Assembly (NCBI GenBank): GCA_004000515.1
Contig: CP034537.1
Location: 2,804,001-2,868,000, forward strand
Length of the DNA stretch: 64,000 bases
DNA from: Pseudomonas poae
GTDB lineage: Bacteria; Pseudomonadota; Gammaproteobacteria; Pseudomonadales; Pseudomonadaceae
Reading direction: 5' to 3'
Below, piece after piece: positions 37,510 through 47,966 of this stretch. The stretch's first letter is position 1. Each line of letters opens with the position of its first letter. The notes beneath the pieces were generated by a model. The model was given only the letters and a program-made list of their open reading frames with translations. It was not told the DNA's origin and made no database searches. Made by a program: the position numbers and the translations under genes.

Positions 37510-37869
37510 ATGTTTACCGACCGACGGATCGAGCGGCATCAGCTTCCTTACTTCCTGCAAGTGTTTAATCGTCTCACTGACAAGCCTATCGGCTTTTTGG
37601 GCAACGTCTCGGAAGGCGGGCTTATGTTAATCAGCCAGTTGCCCATGATGGTCGACGTGGACTTCGAGCTGCGCTTGAAGATCCCAGCGGCTGACGGCTC
37701 GTTCCATGCAATTGACCTTACGGCGACCTGTCTGTGGAGTCATGAAGATATCAACCCGCAGCATTATGATTCCGGGTTCAGCGTGCTTCAGGCGCCCGAG
37801 GAGTACGGGCAACTGATCAACGTATTGTTGCATTACTTCAGTTTTGACCCCCTGCAGGCTTCAGCCTAG
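37510..37869 (+). CDS. PilZ domain (c-di-GMP binding) protein
   Basis: 119 residues, a single PilZ domain. The RxxxR motif is RRIERH at residues 5-10 and the second motif is NVSEGG near 32-37, both of the form needed to bind c-di-GMP. Then strands LDLTATCLWSHED and DSGFSVL. No effector domain is attached. The 226 bp before it hold no gene that I can see. Frame intact. Confidence 0.85.
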   Translation: MFTDRRIERHQLPYFLQVFNRLTDKPIGFLGNVSEGGLMLISQLPMMVDVDFELRLKIPAADGSFHAIDLTATCLWSHEDINPQHYDSGFSVLQAPEEYGQLINVLLHYFSFDPLQASA

Positions 37870-37931
37870 CTACAGCGCGTCGTCGACCCGGCTCGGGTGT
37901 TATCACTCCAGCCGTGGTCGTGCACCCCTTC

Positions 37932-39262
37932 TCAAAATACCCCGGCTTTTTTCCAACCCAAGTAGCGCGTGACCAGGGCTGCGCCGAGTTCGGATGGCCG
38001 TGTGTCCAGTATCGACAGGCCGTGGGCGCTTAAACGGTCGTGCAGTTCATCGCGTGTGTTGAGGTAATCGACGGTGCCGCTGTAGGCCAAGGCTTCGGGC
38101 AAGGTTTGCACGGGGGACTGACGCAGTTGATCGAGCACTTCCTCGCGTAGACTGGCTACCAGCACCCGATGTTGACGACTTATGTGATTGACCGCCGCCA
38201 GCAATGCTTCATCGTCCTCATCCCGCAGGTTGGTAACCACGATCACCAACGCCCGGCGTTTCTGCCGGGCTAACAGCTGGTTGGCTGCGGCCTGGTAATC
38301 AGCCGTTCGGCGAGTGGTGTCCAGGTCATAGACCGCGTTGAGCAACAGGTTCAATTGACCGCTGCCTTTGACCGGCGCCAGGTAGCGCGGCTGTTCGCCA
38401 GCAAAGGTGCACAGCCCCACTGCATCGCCCTGGCGCAACGCGACATAGCTAAGCAACAGGCAGGCGTTGAGCGCGTGGTCAAAGTGCGACAGCTCATCAT
38501 CCTGGCTGCGCATGCGTCGGCCGCAATCGAGCATGAAGATGATTTGCTGGTCGCGCTCGTCCTGATATTCGCGGGCGATGGGGTGCGCTGGCGTGCAGTG
38601 GCTTTCCAGTCGATCTGGCGCAGGCTGTCGCCTTCGCGAAATTCGCGCAACTGGTGAAACTCCAACCCCAGCCCCCGTCGTTGGCGCTGTCGCACCCCGA
38701 GTTGACTCAGCCAGTTGTCCACGCCCAGCAGTTGAGCGCCGTATAGGCGAGCGAAGTCTGGATAGACGCGGGTGGAATCGTTGACCTCGACAAAATGCCG
38801 AGCCGACCACAGCCCCAAGGCACTGGGCAGGTGGATTTCGCAGCGACTGAAACTGAAATGCCCGCGTCGCACAGGCCGCAAACGATAGCCCAGTTCACTG
38901 CGTTCACCGGGTCGCAGCTCGATGGACTGGGGCATGCCCTCTACGTTCAGCCCGTCGGGGGTGTGATCGAACACCCGTACCGTCAGCGGTTGTAGGTAGT
39001 TATGTTCTAGCGTGAGGCGTACTTCGCCCCAGCGTCCGAGTGCCAGGCTGGCGGGCATTTTTCGTTGTACCCGCACGCAGGGGCGGCGGCGCAAGCGTGC
39101 GGCATCCAGCAAGGCGAGCAGCAGCAGCGCGAGGAGCAAGCCCCACGCGACGGCGTGCAGAGTGTCGGGCAGTTTGAACTGCAATGCTGCAGCAATACCT
39201 AGCAGGATGTTCAAGCCCAGCAGCACACTTAGCCAGCTCAACAACAGGCGGGTTGGTTTCAT
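37932..39262 (-). CDS. DUF58 domain protein (frame broken)
   Basis: About 444 residues across a G-run at 38580-38583 with one base missing; the frames join at TARQRTPIAREYQDERDQQI. Two N-terminal membrane helices (about 5-45), a beta-rich middle (RRGHFSFSRCEIHLPSALGL), then the DUF58 signature FREGDSLRQIDWKATAR and a vWA-like fold with IIFMLDCGRRM (MIDAS-like Asp). Last gene of the six-gene operon, just after MoxR, its usual partner. Confidence 0.87.
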
Positions 39263-39269
39263 GGGCAGG

Positions 39270-40265
39270 TCATTGCCGCGGAGCTGGAATCTGATCCAGT
39301 AACTGCTGGAGCACCTGGTCGACCTCCAGCCCATCAATGTCCAACTCTGGTGCTATACGCACCCGGTGGCGCAGTACCGCGAGGGCGCAGCCCTTGATGT
39401 CATCCGGCGTAACGAATTCGCCCCCGCGTAACAGTGCACGAGCGCGGGCGCCGCGAACCAACGCGATGGACGCTCGGGGCCCGGCGCCGATGGCCAGCCC
39501 CGGCCAATTGCGGGTAGCGCGCGCCAGTCGCACGGCGTAATCGAGGACTTGTTCGTCGAGCGCCAACTCACTGGCGATTTGTTGCAGTTGCAGCACGTCT
39601 TCGGCTTGCAGCACCGTGCGTAACGGCTGTACGTCGAGCATGTCGGCTCGGGATGAGCGCGTCACTTCTCGCACCATATCCAGTTCGTGCCGGGCGTCGG
39701 GATAGTCCATGCGCACCTTGAGCATGAAGCGGTCCAGTTCCGCTTCCGGCAGCGGGTAGGTACCTTCCTGCTCGATGGGATTCTGGGTTGCCAGCACCAT
39801 GAACGGTTGGCCGATAGGCAGCGCCTCACCTTCAAGGGTCACTTGCCGTTCCTGCATGGCTTCAAGCAGGGCCGCCTGGGTCTTGGCTGGGGCACGGTTG
39901 ATTTCGTCGGCCAGCAACAGGTGGGTGAATACCGGCCCTTTGCGCAGCTTGAACTGCTCGGTGTGCAAGTCATAGACGGCGTGGCCGGTGACATCGCTGG
40001 GCATCAGGTCCGGCGTGAACTGGATGCGCGCGAAGTCGCCGTCGAAACAACGTGCCAGTGCCCGTACCAACAAGGTCTTGCCTAATCCGGGTACGCCTTC
40101 GAGCAACACATGGCCGCCGGCAATTAGCGCCGTAAGCACATCGTCGATCACCTGATCCTGGCCGATCACTGCCTTACGCAATTCGGAACGCAGGGCCTGG
40201 GCCTGCTGGCTGGCGCGGTGCAGGGAATCGCCCGTCGGGGCAGTGGCCGTTGGAAATTCGCTCAT
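39270..40265 (-). CDS. MoxR family AAA+ ATPase
   Basis: 331 residues from the ATG at 40265, which overlaps the DUF4350 stop (ATGA). Walker A GVPGLGKT near 60, Walker B HLLLADEINRAP, sensor 1 VLATQNPIEQEGTYPLPEAELDRF and an AAA-lid domain. MoxR ATPases act as chaperones assembling vWA-domain or metal-enzyme complexes. Frame intact. Confidence 0.92.
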   Translation of the reverse strand: MSEFPTATAPTGDSLHRASQQAQALRSELRKAVIGQDQVIDDVLTALIAGGHVLLEGVPGLGKTLLVRALARCFDGDFARIQFTPDLMPSDVTGHAVYDLHTEQFKLRKGPVFTHLLLADEINRAPAKTQAALLEAMQERQVTLEGEALPIGQPFMVLATQNPIEQEGTYPLPEAELDRFMLKVRMDYPDARHELDMVREVTRSSRADMLDVQPLRTVLQAEDVLQLQQIASELALDEQVLDYAVRLARATRNWPGLAIGAGPRASIALVRGARARALLRGGEFVTPDDIKGCALAVLRHRVRIAPELDIDGLEVDQVLQQLLDQIPAPRQ

Positions 40266-41420
40266 AGGGCATTCCTGAGGGTTTGCAGGCACGCCACCTG
40301 TCGGCAGAAGTCCGCGCTGGAAAGGCGTTTATCCGGCAGTGGGCCGAGGGCCTGGCTGATGACGTGAGAGGGTTGATGCGTCAGGTGCTCAAGCACCCGC
40401 CACTGTTCGACGTTTTCAAGATGCTCGAAGCCGGGATGGCGCCGCCGCGCGGCCCGCAGGATGTCGCGTTGCAAGGCCTGTAACAGGGTGCCTTGGCCGC
40501 TGCGACGTAACAGGAAGTCGGCGCTGGCTTTCAAGTGTTCCTGCAACTGCCGCCGGGCTTTGGGGGCGGGCGTCTGGATTGGGCCTTGGCGCATCCCTGC
40601 GTGCCAGAGTGCGAGGGCGATCAAGGCAGTCAGTGCCACCAGCGCCTGGGGAAAGTAACGCACCACCAAGGTGAACAGGTCATCCACGTCGCTGTTGAAC
40701 AGCAAGGTCACGGCATTACCTTGGTTCAAGTACCACAGCAGCCAGGCGTTATCATGTTTGCCGATGTTGGGGTTTTTCCACAGATCGCTGTCGGTGATGA
40801 CCGTTACACGGCCTTCCCCGAGGTTGAGTTGCATCAGGTGGCTAGAATGGGCGCTGTTGGCTGAGAATTGCGCCAGGTGCTTGGGGTCAGTGAGGTTAAA
40901 GTCTGTGTCGAAGCTGAAATAGGTCGGAGCGGTTTCGTTGTCGACATAAAGTTTGGTCAGGTCCGGTGCTTTCTTTTGCGGGCCTGGACGGGTTCATCAG
41001 GTTCATCGCTCAATAGCTGGTGAACCTGCAGACGATCGAGCAGCAAGTCGCCGCTTTTGCCGGTCTCTTCATCCCACAGCGCTTCGGCCACTAACACCAG
41101 GTGGCCGCCTGCCTTTGCCCAGTCCAATAGTTGTTCTACCTGGCGGGGGGCATATTGCTGCGTTCCCCCAACAGCAGAAGGCTGTTGTCTTTAGAGGGGA
41201 GGGTGGTCAGCCGTTCAAGATTATCGGCATGCTCAACGACCAGCCCTTGCTGGCGCAGAAAGTGCTCGGCCGCCAGATAGGGGTTGGCCATTGCATCCGG
41301 TGAAGGGCCGCGATCGATCACTTCCTCATAAGGGATTGCCTTGTGCCAGGCATAAAGGGCACCCGCGCCGAGCAGGCACGCCAACAGCACGCCAAGCCAC
41401 AGTAATAGCCGATTCATCAT
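40262..41420 (-). CDS. DUF4350 domain membrane protein (two frame breaks)
   Basis: About 386 residues read through missing bases in the G-run 41145-41150 and the T-run 40974-40977. N-terminal helix (MMNRLLLWLGVLLACLLGA), soluble DUF4350 (NPYLAAEHFLRQQGLVVE, DWAKAGGHLVLVAEALWDEE, SDLWKNPNIGKHDNAWLLW), a second helix, and a cytoplasmic tail of about 110 residues. The glutamine-amidotransferase-like fold has no visible catalytic Cys. Coupled to both neighbours by ATGA overlaps. Confidence 0.83.
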
Positions 41421-42930
41421 GCTCCCCCCGAACTGAAGAGAGCACGCCAGTCACTGCACAGTTTTTGTTGAACAGACGCGGGAGGAAGGTGATGACCGTA
41501 GGCAAGGTTTTGCCAGTGTTGCGTCAGTTCATTACTGAAGGCCAGCAACTGCGGTTGTTGCAACTGGTGAACACGGTCCAAGACCTGGCCTTCGGTGTCC
41601 GCGCTTTTCAATGGCAGGTTGAAGTCATGCAGTAACCTGCTGAGCAAGCCGCGATAGAGCAGGCCGAGGGCTTCCCGTGGTTGGCTGGCCCACAGTTGCT
41701 CGGCGGTGGTGGCGATATCCTCGGGCAAGGTTTCAGTGCCCAGTTGCAGCCCAAATATTTGCATAGGTGCAGGCTTGGCGACGTTAGGTGGTGGCCCACG
41801 TCGGCTGACAAAGGTTTGCAGCCAATCGCGGTAGCGCCAGACCACCAGTGCCAAGCCCGCAATCAGCAGACTCCATAGCAGCACTTCCAAGCCTTGGGCT
41901 ACATGTTTGAAAGCGTTGCTGTTGAGATTATCCAGCAGCGCCTGTAACCAGGCAGGAAGCTTGCCGTCACCGCGGGGTTTGTTTTCAGCCGCAGGTTTTT
42001 CTCCGTCAAAGCGATAGCGGGTAACGGTTTCCGGGTTCTTGAAGGGAGGGTTTTCCAGTACGGACTTGATCGATTGGCTCGCGCTGGCGGGCTTGGCAGT
42101 TTGGCCTCATTGGCCATGGCCGACGGACTGAAAGGCAGCAGCGTCATCGCAATTAACAGCAGCATCAGCGGCGCTACGCTGCTCAGGCGTTCTCGCAGGC
42201 GCCGGAAAACCAGTTCAAGGTCCCACGCCTCAAGCACAGTGCGGCGATTGAGGTAGAGGCTGAATCCGCAGGCGACGTAGATCGGCTCCCAAAACACCAG
42301 GACCAGGGCATAGAAGGCGTTGCTCAAGTGCTCCAGCCACAACGCTTCAGTGCTGGTCGACAGTGCCAGGCGTTGCCAGTCCCAGCTCAGCTCGACTTGT
42401 TGCGGGATAAATAGATAGAACAGCGCCATGCAGCCGAACCACAGGCCAATTTCCAGGTGAGCGCCGATGATGGTCAGCCAGCGCGCCGCGCCGGCATTGT
42501 GCTGTAGCAGCACCCCAAGGCGTTTTTGCCGGGAGTGGCCGTCGAGGCCTTCGAGCTGGCTGACCGGCATGACGAAACTGCGACTCAAGCTGAACCGTCG
42601 CCACGTCAAACTGGCGAGCAGTTGGCCGTTCAATAAGCGTGGCCATTGGCGCACGGCCTGTTTGAGGCTGGGCGTTTCACCAAACAGCGCCTTTGACAGG
42701 ATATACAGCGGCAAACGGTCAAACGCCGGCTTGAGCCACCAGAGCAGGAACATTGCTGTGGACGGGTATTTCCACAGCAGTGCGGTGATAAGAGCGAACA
42801 CCGGCAATGTCACCAGGGCCCAACTACTCATCAATAGTTGGCGATGTTCCCGAGCCATTAACACCCCCAGGTCCATGGCTTCCCAGGAACTGCGCGGGCG
42901 AATCACCACGCTGGCATCACTCAGGCGCAT
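41417..42930 (-). CDS. DUF4129-like membrane protein (frame broken)
   Basis: About 505 residues across a missing base near 42095-42096; the frames join before SQSIKSVLENPPFKNPETV. Several membrane segments (about 37-57, 60-78, 172-192, 215-235, 263-280) precede a periplasmic linker, a further helix (EVLLWSLLIAGLALVVW) and a C-terminal DUF4129-type domain (EQLWASQPREALGLLYRGLLSRL). DUF4129 is often paired with transglutaminase or MoxR genes. The start overlaps the spoIIM-like gene. Confidence 0.8.
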
Positions 42931-43897
42931 GGTCGGTCCGCCCGGCAAGGGTGAGATAGGCGGCGACCATCAGCCAAAGGGCTGCCCCCACAAGGTATTT
43001 GACCCAGGGGGCGATCTGGGTGGTGGACGACCAGTAAGCCTCGATAAATGCTGCAATCAGCAGAAAAACCATGACACCGCATAGCATCTGTACGCTTTTA
43101 CGTGCCGCCAACCGCAAGGACTCGCTGCGCGGCAGTTGGCCGGGGGCGATCAGTGCCCAGCCCAGTTGCAGGCCGGCGGCGCCAGCCAGGGCGATGGCCG
43201 TGAGCTCGAAGGCACCGTGTCCGATGACGAATGACCAGAAGGTCTGGCCGTAGCCGATTTCGGTCAGATGCCCGGAGATCGCACCAATGATCAGGCCGTT
43301 GTAAATCAGAAAAAACACGCTGCCCAAGCCGAATAGCAGGCCGGCGGCAAAGGTTTGGAAGGCAATGCCGATGTTGTGCATCACGTAGTAGCCGAACATC
43401 ATCCAGTCTTCGCTCGACGCTCGCTCGGCAGCGCGACCCAGGCGGCTGGCATCGGGGTCGTACATGCCCTGCATTTCGGCCACTTGCTGCGGGCTGACGA
43501 TGCTGTAGATCAGGTCGGGAAACAGGTAGACCAGCAGGGCTATGCCCACCAGGCTGCCAAAAAACAGCAGGCTGGCGATCAACACGAAACGCCACTGTTC
43601 GCGAACCAGTCGAGGGAAGTCGGCCAGCACGAAACCCAACACGGTTGCCGTCAATTGGCCGCGGTGACGGTACATTTGCTGGTGCCCGCGCAGGGCAAGT
43701 TGTTGCAACGAATCCACCAGGTAACTGCTATAGCCGCGCTCCTGGGACAGGGCCAGATGCTGGCACAGGCGCCGGTATTGAAGCGGGAAATGGGCCACGT
43801 CACCGGGCTTGGTTTTGCCTTGCTCCAACTGCTTGAGTTGTTCGGCAAAGGCTTGCCATTGAGGCTGGTGGCGGCTTTCGAACATGCTCTGTTTCAT
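42917..43897 (-). CDS. SpoIIM (stage II sporulation protein M) family membrane protein
   Basis: 326 residues with five to six membrane helices. The family region GYYVMHNIGIAFQTFAAGLLFGLGSVFFLIYNGLIIGAISGHL and SFVIGHGAFELTAIALAGAAG is very clear. In Bacillus SpoIIM works in septal peptidoglycan remodelling, but Pseudomonas does not sporulate, so its role here is unknown. The ATG overlaps the RDD stop (ATGA). Frame intact. Confidence 0.88.
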   Translation of the reverse strand: MKQSMFESRHQPQWQAFAEQLKQLEQGKTKPGDVAHFPLQYRRLCQHLALSQERGYSSYLVDSLQQLALRGHQQMYRHRGQLTATVLGFVLADFPRLVREQWRFVLIASLLFFGSLVGIALLVYLFPDLIYSIVSPQQVAEMQGMYDPDASRLGRAAERASSEDWMMFGYYVMHNIGIAFQTFAAGLLFGLGSVFFLIYNGLIIGAISGHLTEIGYGQTFWSFVIGHGAFELTAIALAGAAGLQLGWALIAPGQLPRSESLRLAARKSVQMLCGVMVFLLIAAFIEAYWSSTTQIAPWVKYLVGAALWLMVAAYLTLAGRTDHAPE

Positions 43898-44586
43898 GTC
43901 GGCCCCAGCAGGCCGCGAGCCACACCGTTGAGTTGTTCCACCGCACGGTTCGGGGATACTTGCAAAGGCATTGCGAGAATCGAGGCGAGTTCGTGAACCC
44001 GCTCGGCCGACAACTCACCCTGGCGCTCGGCGAAGCCAAGGATGGCCCTTTGTTCGCTGAGGTCCAGGGCAAAGGGCAGGCGCAGTGCGGCCACTTGCGG
44101 GACTTTAGGCCGCACCATGGGGGATTCGCGGTAGATCACCAGCGTACCGGCAGCCAAGTCGCCGAGGCGTTTGAAGTGGGGGTGCTGCAGGCAGCTGATG
44201 GCGCCGAGGAAGTAGCCAAACGGCAGCATGTCGACAAACCGCAGCAAATTGCGGATCAGCGACGCTGACCAGCCGACCGGAGTGCCGTCGTCCTGGACTA
44301 CGCGCAACCCCATCACCTGTTTGCCCGGTGAGCAGCCCTGGTTAAGCACCTCGAAAAGCACCATGTACCACCAACTGACTAAAAACAGCAGCAGGGATCC
44401 CAGGCCGATGCCAATGTTGCCCAACAGTGCCAAGGGCACCAGGAGCACGCCCATCATTAGCCCGCGTACGCCAAGGTCGAATGCGAAGGCCAGCGCGCGT
44501 GGTGCCAAGCCGGCCGGGCGCAAAGGCAGGTCGATGCCCTCCGGGGTCTCGATTTGGTAGCGGGTATCCAATGAGGTTGATGGCAT
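43894..44586 (-). CDS. RDD family membrane protein
   Basis: 230 residues from the ATG at 44586. RDD-type membrane domain: RPAGLAPRALAFAFDLGVRGLMM near residue 18 and GCSPGKQVMGLRVVQDDGTPVGWSASLIRNLLRFVDMLPF; the first Arg/Asp pattern gives the family its name. A soluble C-terminal tail follows. First gene of the leftward six-gene operon. Frame intact. Confidence 0.87.
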   Translation of the reverse strand: MPSTSLDTRYQIETPEGIDLPLRPAGLAPRALAFAFDLGVRGLMMGVLLVPLALLGNIGIGLGSLLLFLVSWWYMVLFEVLNQGCSPGKQVMGLRVVQDDGTPVGWSASLIRNLLRFVDMLPFGYFLGAISCLQHPHFKRLGDLAAGTLVIYRESPMVRPKVPQVAALRLPFALDLSEQRAILGFAERQGELSAERVHELASILAMPLQVSPNRAVEQLNGVARGLLGPT

Positions 44587-44753
44587 TGCGATCCTTGGCA
44601 GTGCAAAACGGCTGGGAGACTCGGATGCTAGCAGTGTCGGCGATGGAAGCAACCACTCAACATTTTGCTGGATGTTTGTACAGTGTATTTGGCGCTGGCG
44701 GCGAGGACCGCTCAACGCCTAGACTTTGTCGATCTTCAGTACAGGAATAGCCC

Positions 44754-46180
44754 GTGACCTCCATTTTCTGGTACGACTATGAAACCACCGGCATTAACCC
44801 GCGCAACGATCGCCCCCTTCAAGTAGCTGGCATCCGAACGGACCTCGAGCTCAATGAAATCGGCCAGCCGGTGAATCTTTATTGCCAGCCTGCCGACGAT
44901 ATCCTGCCCCATCCGGCTGCCTGTGCGATTACCGGTATAACCCCGGCGATCCTGGCGGAAAAAGGCCTCGCCGAGGCCGATTTCATGACGCGGGTTCACG
45001 CCGAGTTGGCCGCCCCTGGCACGTGCGGGGCCGGTTACAACACCTTGCGGTTCGACGATGAAATGACGCGCTACAGCCTGTATCGCAATTTTTTGATCCC
45101 TACGCGCGAGAATGGCAGGGCGGCAACAGTCGATGGGACCTGATCGACGTGGTTCGCACTGCCTACGCCCTGCGCCCGGAGGGTATCGAATGGCCGCAAC
45201 AGGATGGCCGCGTCACGCTCAAGCTGGAGCGTCTGACGCAAGCCAACAGTATTGATCATGGCCAGGCCCACGATGCGTTGTCCGACGTGCGTGCCACTAT
45301 TGCCTTGGCTCGATTGGTTCGCGAGAAACAACCCAAGCTGTACGACTGGCTGTTTCAGTTGCGCAGCAAGCAGCGGGTGATGGACCAAGTGCGCTTGCTG
45401 CAACCCATGGTGCATATTTCCGGGCGTTTTTCTGCCGAGCGCCATTATCTGGGCGTGGTCCTGCCCCTGGCCTGGCATCCGCGCAATCGCAACGCGTTGA
45501 TCGTCTGTGACCTTGGGCTTGATCCTCAGGGGTTGCTGGAATTGGATGCGGACACCCTGCGCCGACGTCTTTATACCCGCCGTGATGACCTGGCCGAGGG
45601 CGAACTGCCCGTACCGCTCAAGTTGGTGCATATCAACCGATGCCCAGTGGTCGCGCCGCTGAATGTTCTGCGGGCCCAAGATCGTGAGCGCCTGCAATTG
45701 GACATGGGAATTTACCAGTCCCGAGCACTGCGGCTAACTGACGCACAAGAACTTTGGCAAGGTAAGTTGGCGGCTATTTATGCCGAGGAGGAATTCGCGC
45801 CCAACTCGGACCCGGAACAGCAGCTGTACGATGGTTTTATCGGTGATCGAGATCGGCGTTTATGTGAGCAAGTCCGGCTGGCCGAACCGGCACAACTAGC
45901 GCGCCAGCAGTGGCCGTTTGATGATCAGCGTTTGCCCGAACTATTGTTCCGCTACCGCGCGCGTAACTTCCCCGATACCTTGAATAGCGAGGAGCAACAA
46001 CGCTGGAAACATTTCTGTCAGCAGCGTTTGTCAAATCCGGAATTTGGCGCGCCCAATACCTTGGAGGCATTTAAGCAGGCCAGGCAGGAGTTAGTCGTTA
46101 GTGCGACGCCCTTTCAGCATGAGGTGCTGGACCAGTGGCAGGAATATGCCGACTCTTTAGCCGCCCGTGTGAATCTGTAG
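44754..46180 (+). CDS. sbcB: exodeoxyribonuclease I (frame broken)
   Basis: About 475 residues from a GTG, across the T-run 45089-45094 with one base missing; the frames join as NFFDPYAREWQGGNSRWDLIDVV. DEDDh exonuclease: IFWYDYETTGINP (ExoI motif) near the start, NTLRFDDEMTRYSLYRNFFDPY, HDALSDVRATIALARLV, then the SH3-like and helical C-terminal domain. Degrades single-stranded DNA 3' to 5'. Divergent from the RDD operon. Confidence 0.93.
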
Positions 46181-46207
46181 TCGATTTTTTACAAAACATG
46201 CAGGCAA

Positions 46208-46234
46208 TAAAAAACGCCAGCAAGCTGGCGTTTT
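46208..46234. terminator. bidirectional terminator between sbcB and mvaT
   Basis: AACGCCAG / CTGGCGTT stem with A-run and T-run on either side. Confidence 0.85.
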
Positions 46235-46271
46235 CTGATGTGTCGCGTATCTGGCATGAGCCTCGCGAGGC

Positions 46272-46646
46272 TTAGCCCAGCAGGGTAGCCCAGCCTTCAA
46301 CCACGTCACCACCCCACTTGGCTTTCCACTCTTTCAGCGTTTTGTGGTTGCCACCTTTGGTTTCAATCACTTCACCGTTGTGCGGGTTTTTGTATTGCTT
46401 GACCTTGCGAGCACGCTTGGTGCCGGTAGTTTTCACGGCGCCGCGAGGAGCCTTAACTTTCGACTCTGGATCCAGCAGCGCGATGATGTCACGCAGGGAT
46501 TTGGAGTATTCGCCCATCAGGGTGCGCAGTTTGCCTTCAAATTCCAGCTCGGTTTGCAGTTTGTCGTCTTGGGACAGATTCTTCAAACGGGCTTGCAGCT
46601 CTTTGATAGCTTCTTCGGTGGCACGGTATTCGTTGATCAGAGACAT
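46272..46646 (-). CDS. mvaT: H-NS-like nucleoid protein MvaT
   Basis: 124 residues from the ATG at 46646 (begins MSLINEYRATEEAIKELQAR; the longer frame has no supporting RBS). N-terminal coiled-coil oligomerisation region and C-terminal AT-hook-like DNA-binding domain (KVKQYKNPHNGEVIETKGGN). Silences AT-rich DNA. Could be the paralogue MvaU/MvaV. Frame intact. Confidence 0.9.
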   Translation of the reverse strand: MSLINEYRATEEAIKELQARLKNLSQDDKLQTELEFEGKLRTLMGEYSKSLRDIIALLDPESKVKAPRGAVKTTGTKRARKVKQYKNPHNGEVIETKGGNHKTLKEWKAKWGGDVVEGWATLLG

Positions 46647-46995
46647 GTGGACTACCTTATGTAGAGCGCTGATTGACAGGGAGAGTGGCCTAATAATAGT
46701 CAGGCAGTTTCCCCAAGTAAACATTTAAGGGTGTATTTATGTGATTTACTTTGGATGTTTGTAGCAAACCCCTGCCATCGAATTAATTACTAGGTCGTAT
46801 GCCTAAAGATAATTGCCTTGAAATAGTGGGGGTGGGCTGAGAATGACGCAGTAGATTCATATAAAGGTGGTAAACCCTTAGGTTATTAAGGGGGAAACCG
46901 AAAGCGGGCGGTCAGAATAAGCGCTAAGGAATAATGCAGTTTTGCCGCGCAATCGCTAGAATGGCGGCCTTTGCGAAGTTCTGGAGTCTCCCCTA
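46647..46995. other. AT-richer gene-free region between mvaT and purU
   Basis: 349 bp noticeably richer in A/T than its surroundings. It must carry the divergent mvaT and purU promoters; TAGAAT at 46957-46962 is a possible -10 for purU. I see no ORF or stable hairpin. An autoregulatory MvaT site is plausible. Confidence 0.45.
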
Positions 46996-47844
46996 ATGCG
47001 CACTTTTCGGCTGGTGATTGCTTGCCCGGACCGGGTAGGTATCGTTGCCAAAGTCAGTAACTTTCTGGCGTCCCACAACGGCTGGATCACCGAGGCCAGC
47101 CATCACTCGGACAATCTCAGCGGTTGGTTCTTCATGCGTCACGAGATCCGTGCCGATACGCTGCCGTTTGGCCTTGAGGCCTTCCGCGAGGCATTTGCGC
47201 CGATCGCCGAAGAGTTTTCGATGACCTGGCACATCACCGACACCGAGCAGAAAAAAACGCGTGGTGTTGATGGCCAGCCGTGAGTCCCATTGCTTGGCTG
47301 ACTTGCTGCACCGCTGGCACAGCGACGAACTGGATTGCGAGATCGCTTGTGTGATCTCCAACCATGACGACCTTCGCAGCATGGTCGAATGGCACGGCAT
47401 CCCGTACTACCACGTGCCGGTCAACCCGCAGGATAAAGAGCCGGCGTTCGCCGAAGTGTCGCATCTGGTCAAGCAGCACGAAGCCGACGTTGTGGTGCTG
47501 GCGCGCTACATGCAGATCCTGCCGCCGGAACTGTGCCGCGAGTACGCCGGCAAGGTGATCAATATTCACCACAGTTTCCTGCCGTCGTTTGTAGGGGCCA
47601 AGCCGTACCACCAGGCCTCCCTGCGCGGCGTGAAGCTGATCGGTGCAACTTGCCACTATGTCACCGAAGAGCTGGATGCCGGTCCGATCATCGAGCAGGA
47701 CGTGGTACGTGTCAGCCACAGCGACAGCATTGAAGACATGGTGCGTTTCGGCCGTGACGTCGAAAAATGGTCCTGGCCCGTGGCCTGCGCTATCACCTGG
47801 AAGATCGCGTGTTGGTTCACGGCAACAAGACCGTCGTGTTCTGA
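46996..47844 (+). CDS. purU: formyltetrahydrofolate deformylase (two frame breaks)
   Basis: About 282 residues. One base too many in the 7-A run at 47251-47257 (joins EQKKRVVLMASRESHCL) and one missing in the A-run 47763-47767 (joins DVEKMVLARGLRYHLEDRV) with the TGA at 47842-47844. N-terminal ACT domain (CPDRVGIVAKVSNFL), formyltransferase domain with ISNHDDL, INIHHSFLPSFVGAKPYHQA and GATCHYVTEELDAGPII (catalytic Asn/His/Asp). Releases formate from 10-formyl-THF. Confidence 0.93.
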
Positions 47845-47867
47845 TCAACGCGTTGTGATTGAACAAT

Positions 47868-47905
47868 AAAGGGCCTGGGCGTTAAATCGTCCCAGGCCCT
47901 TTTTC
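47868..47905 (+). terminator. intrinsic terminator after purU
   Basis: AAAGGGCCTGGG / CCCAGGCCCTTTTT stem with T-run. Confidence 0.85.
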
Positions 47906-47966
47906 GTTGTGTGTGTCTCGTCCTGAATAAGGTTTACACCTTCTGACCCAATCTCAGGAGGGCGTA

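Noticed and set aside
46272..46724. Longer mvaT product starting at 46724
   Set aside because: The extra 26 residues lack an RBS and any similarity to the MvaT N-terminus, which starts at 46646.
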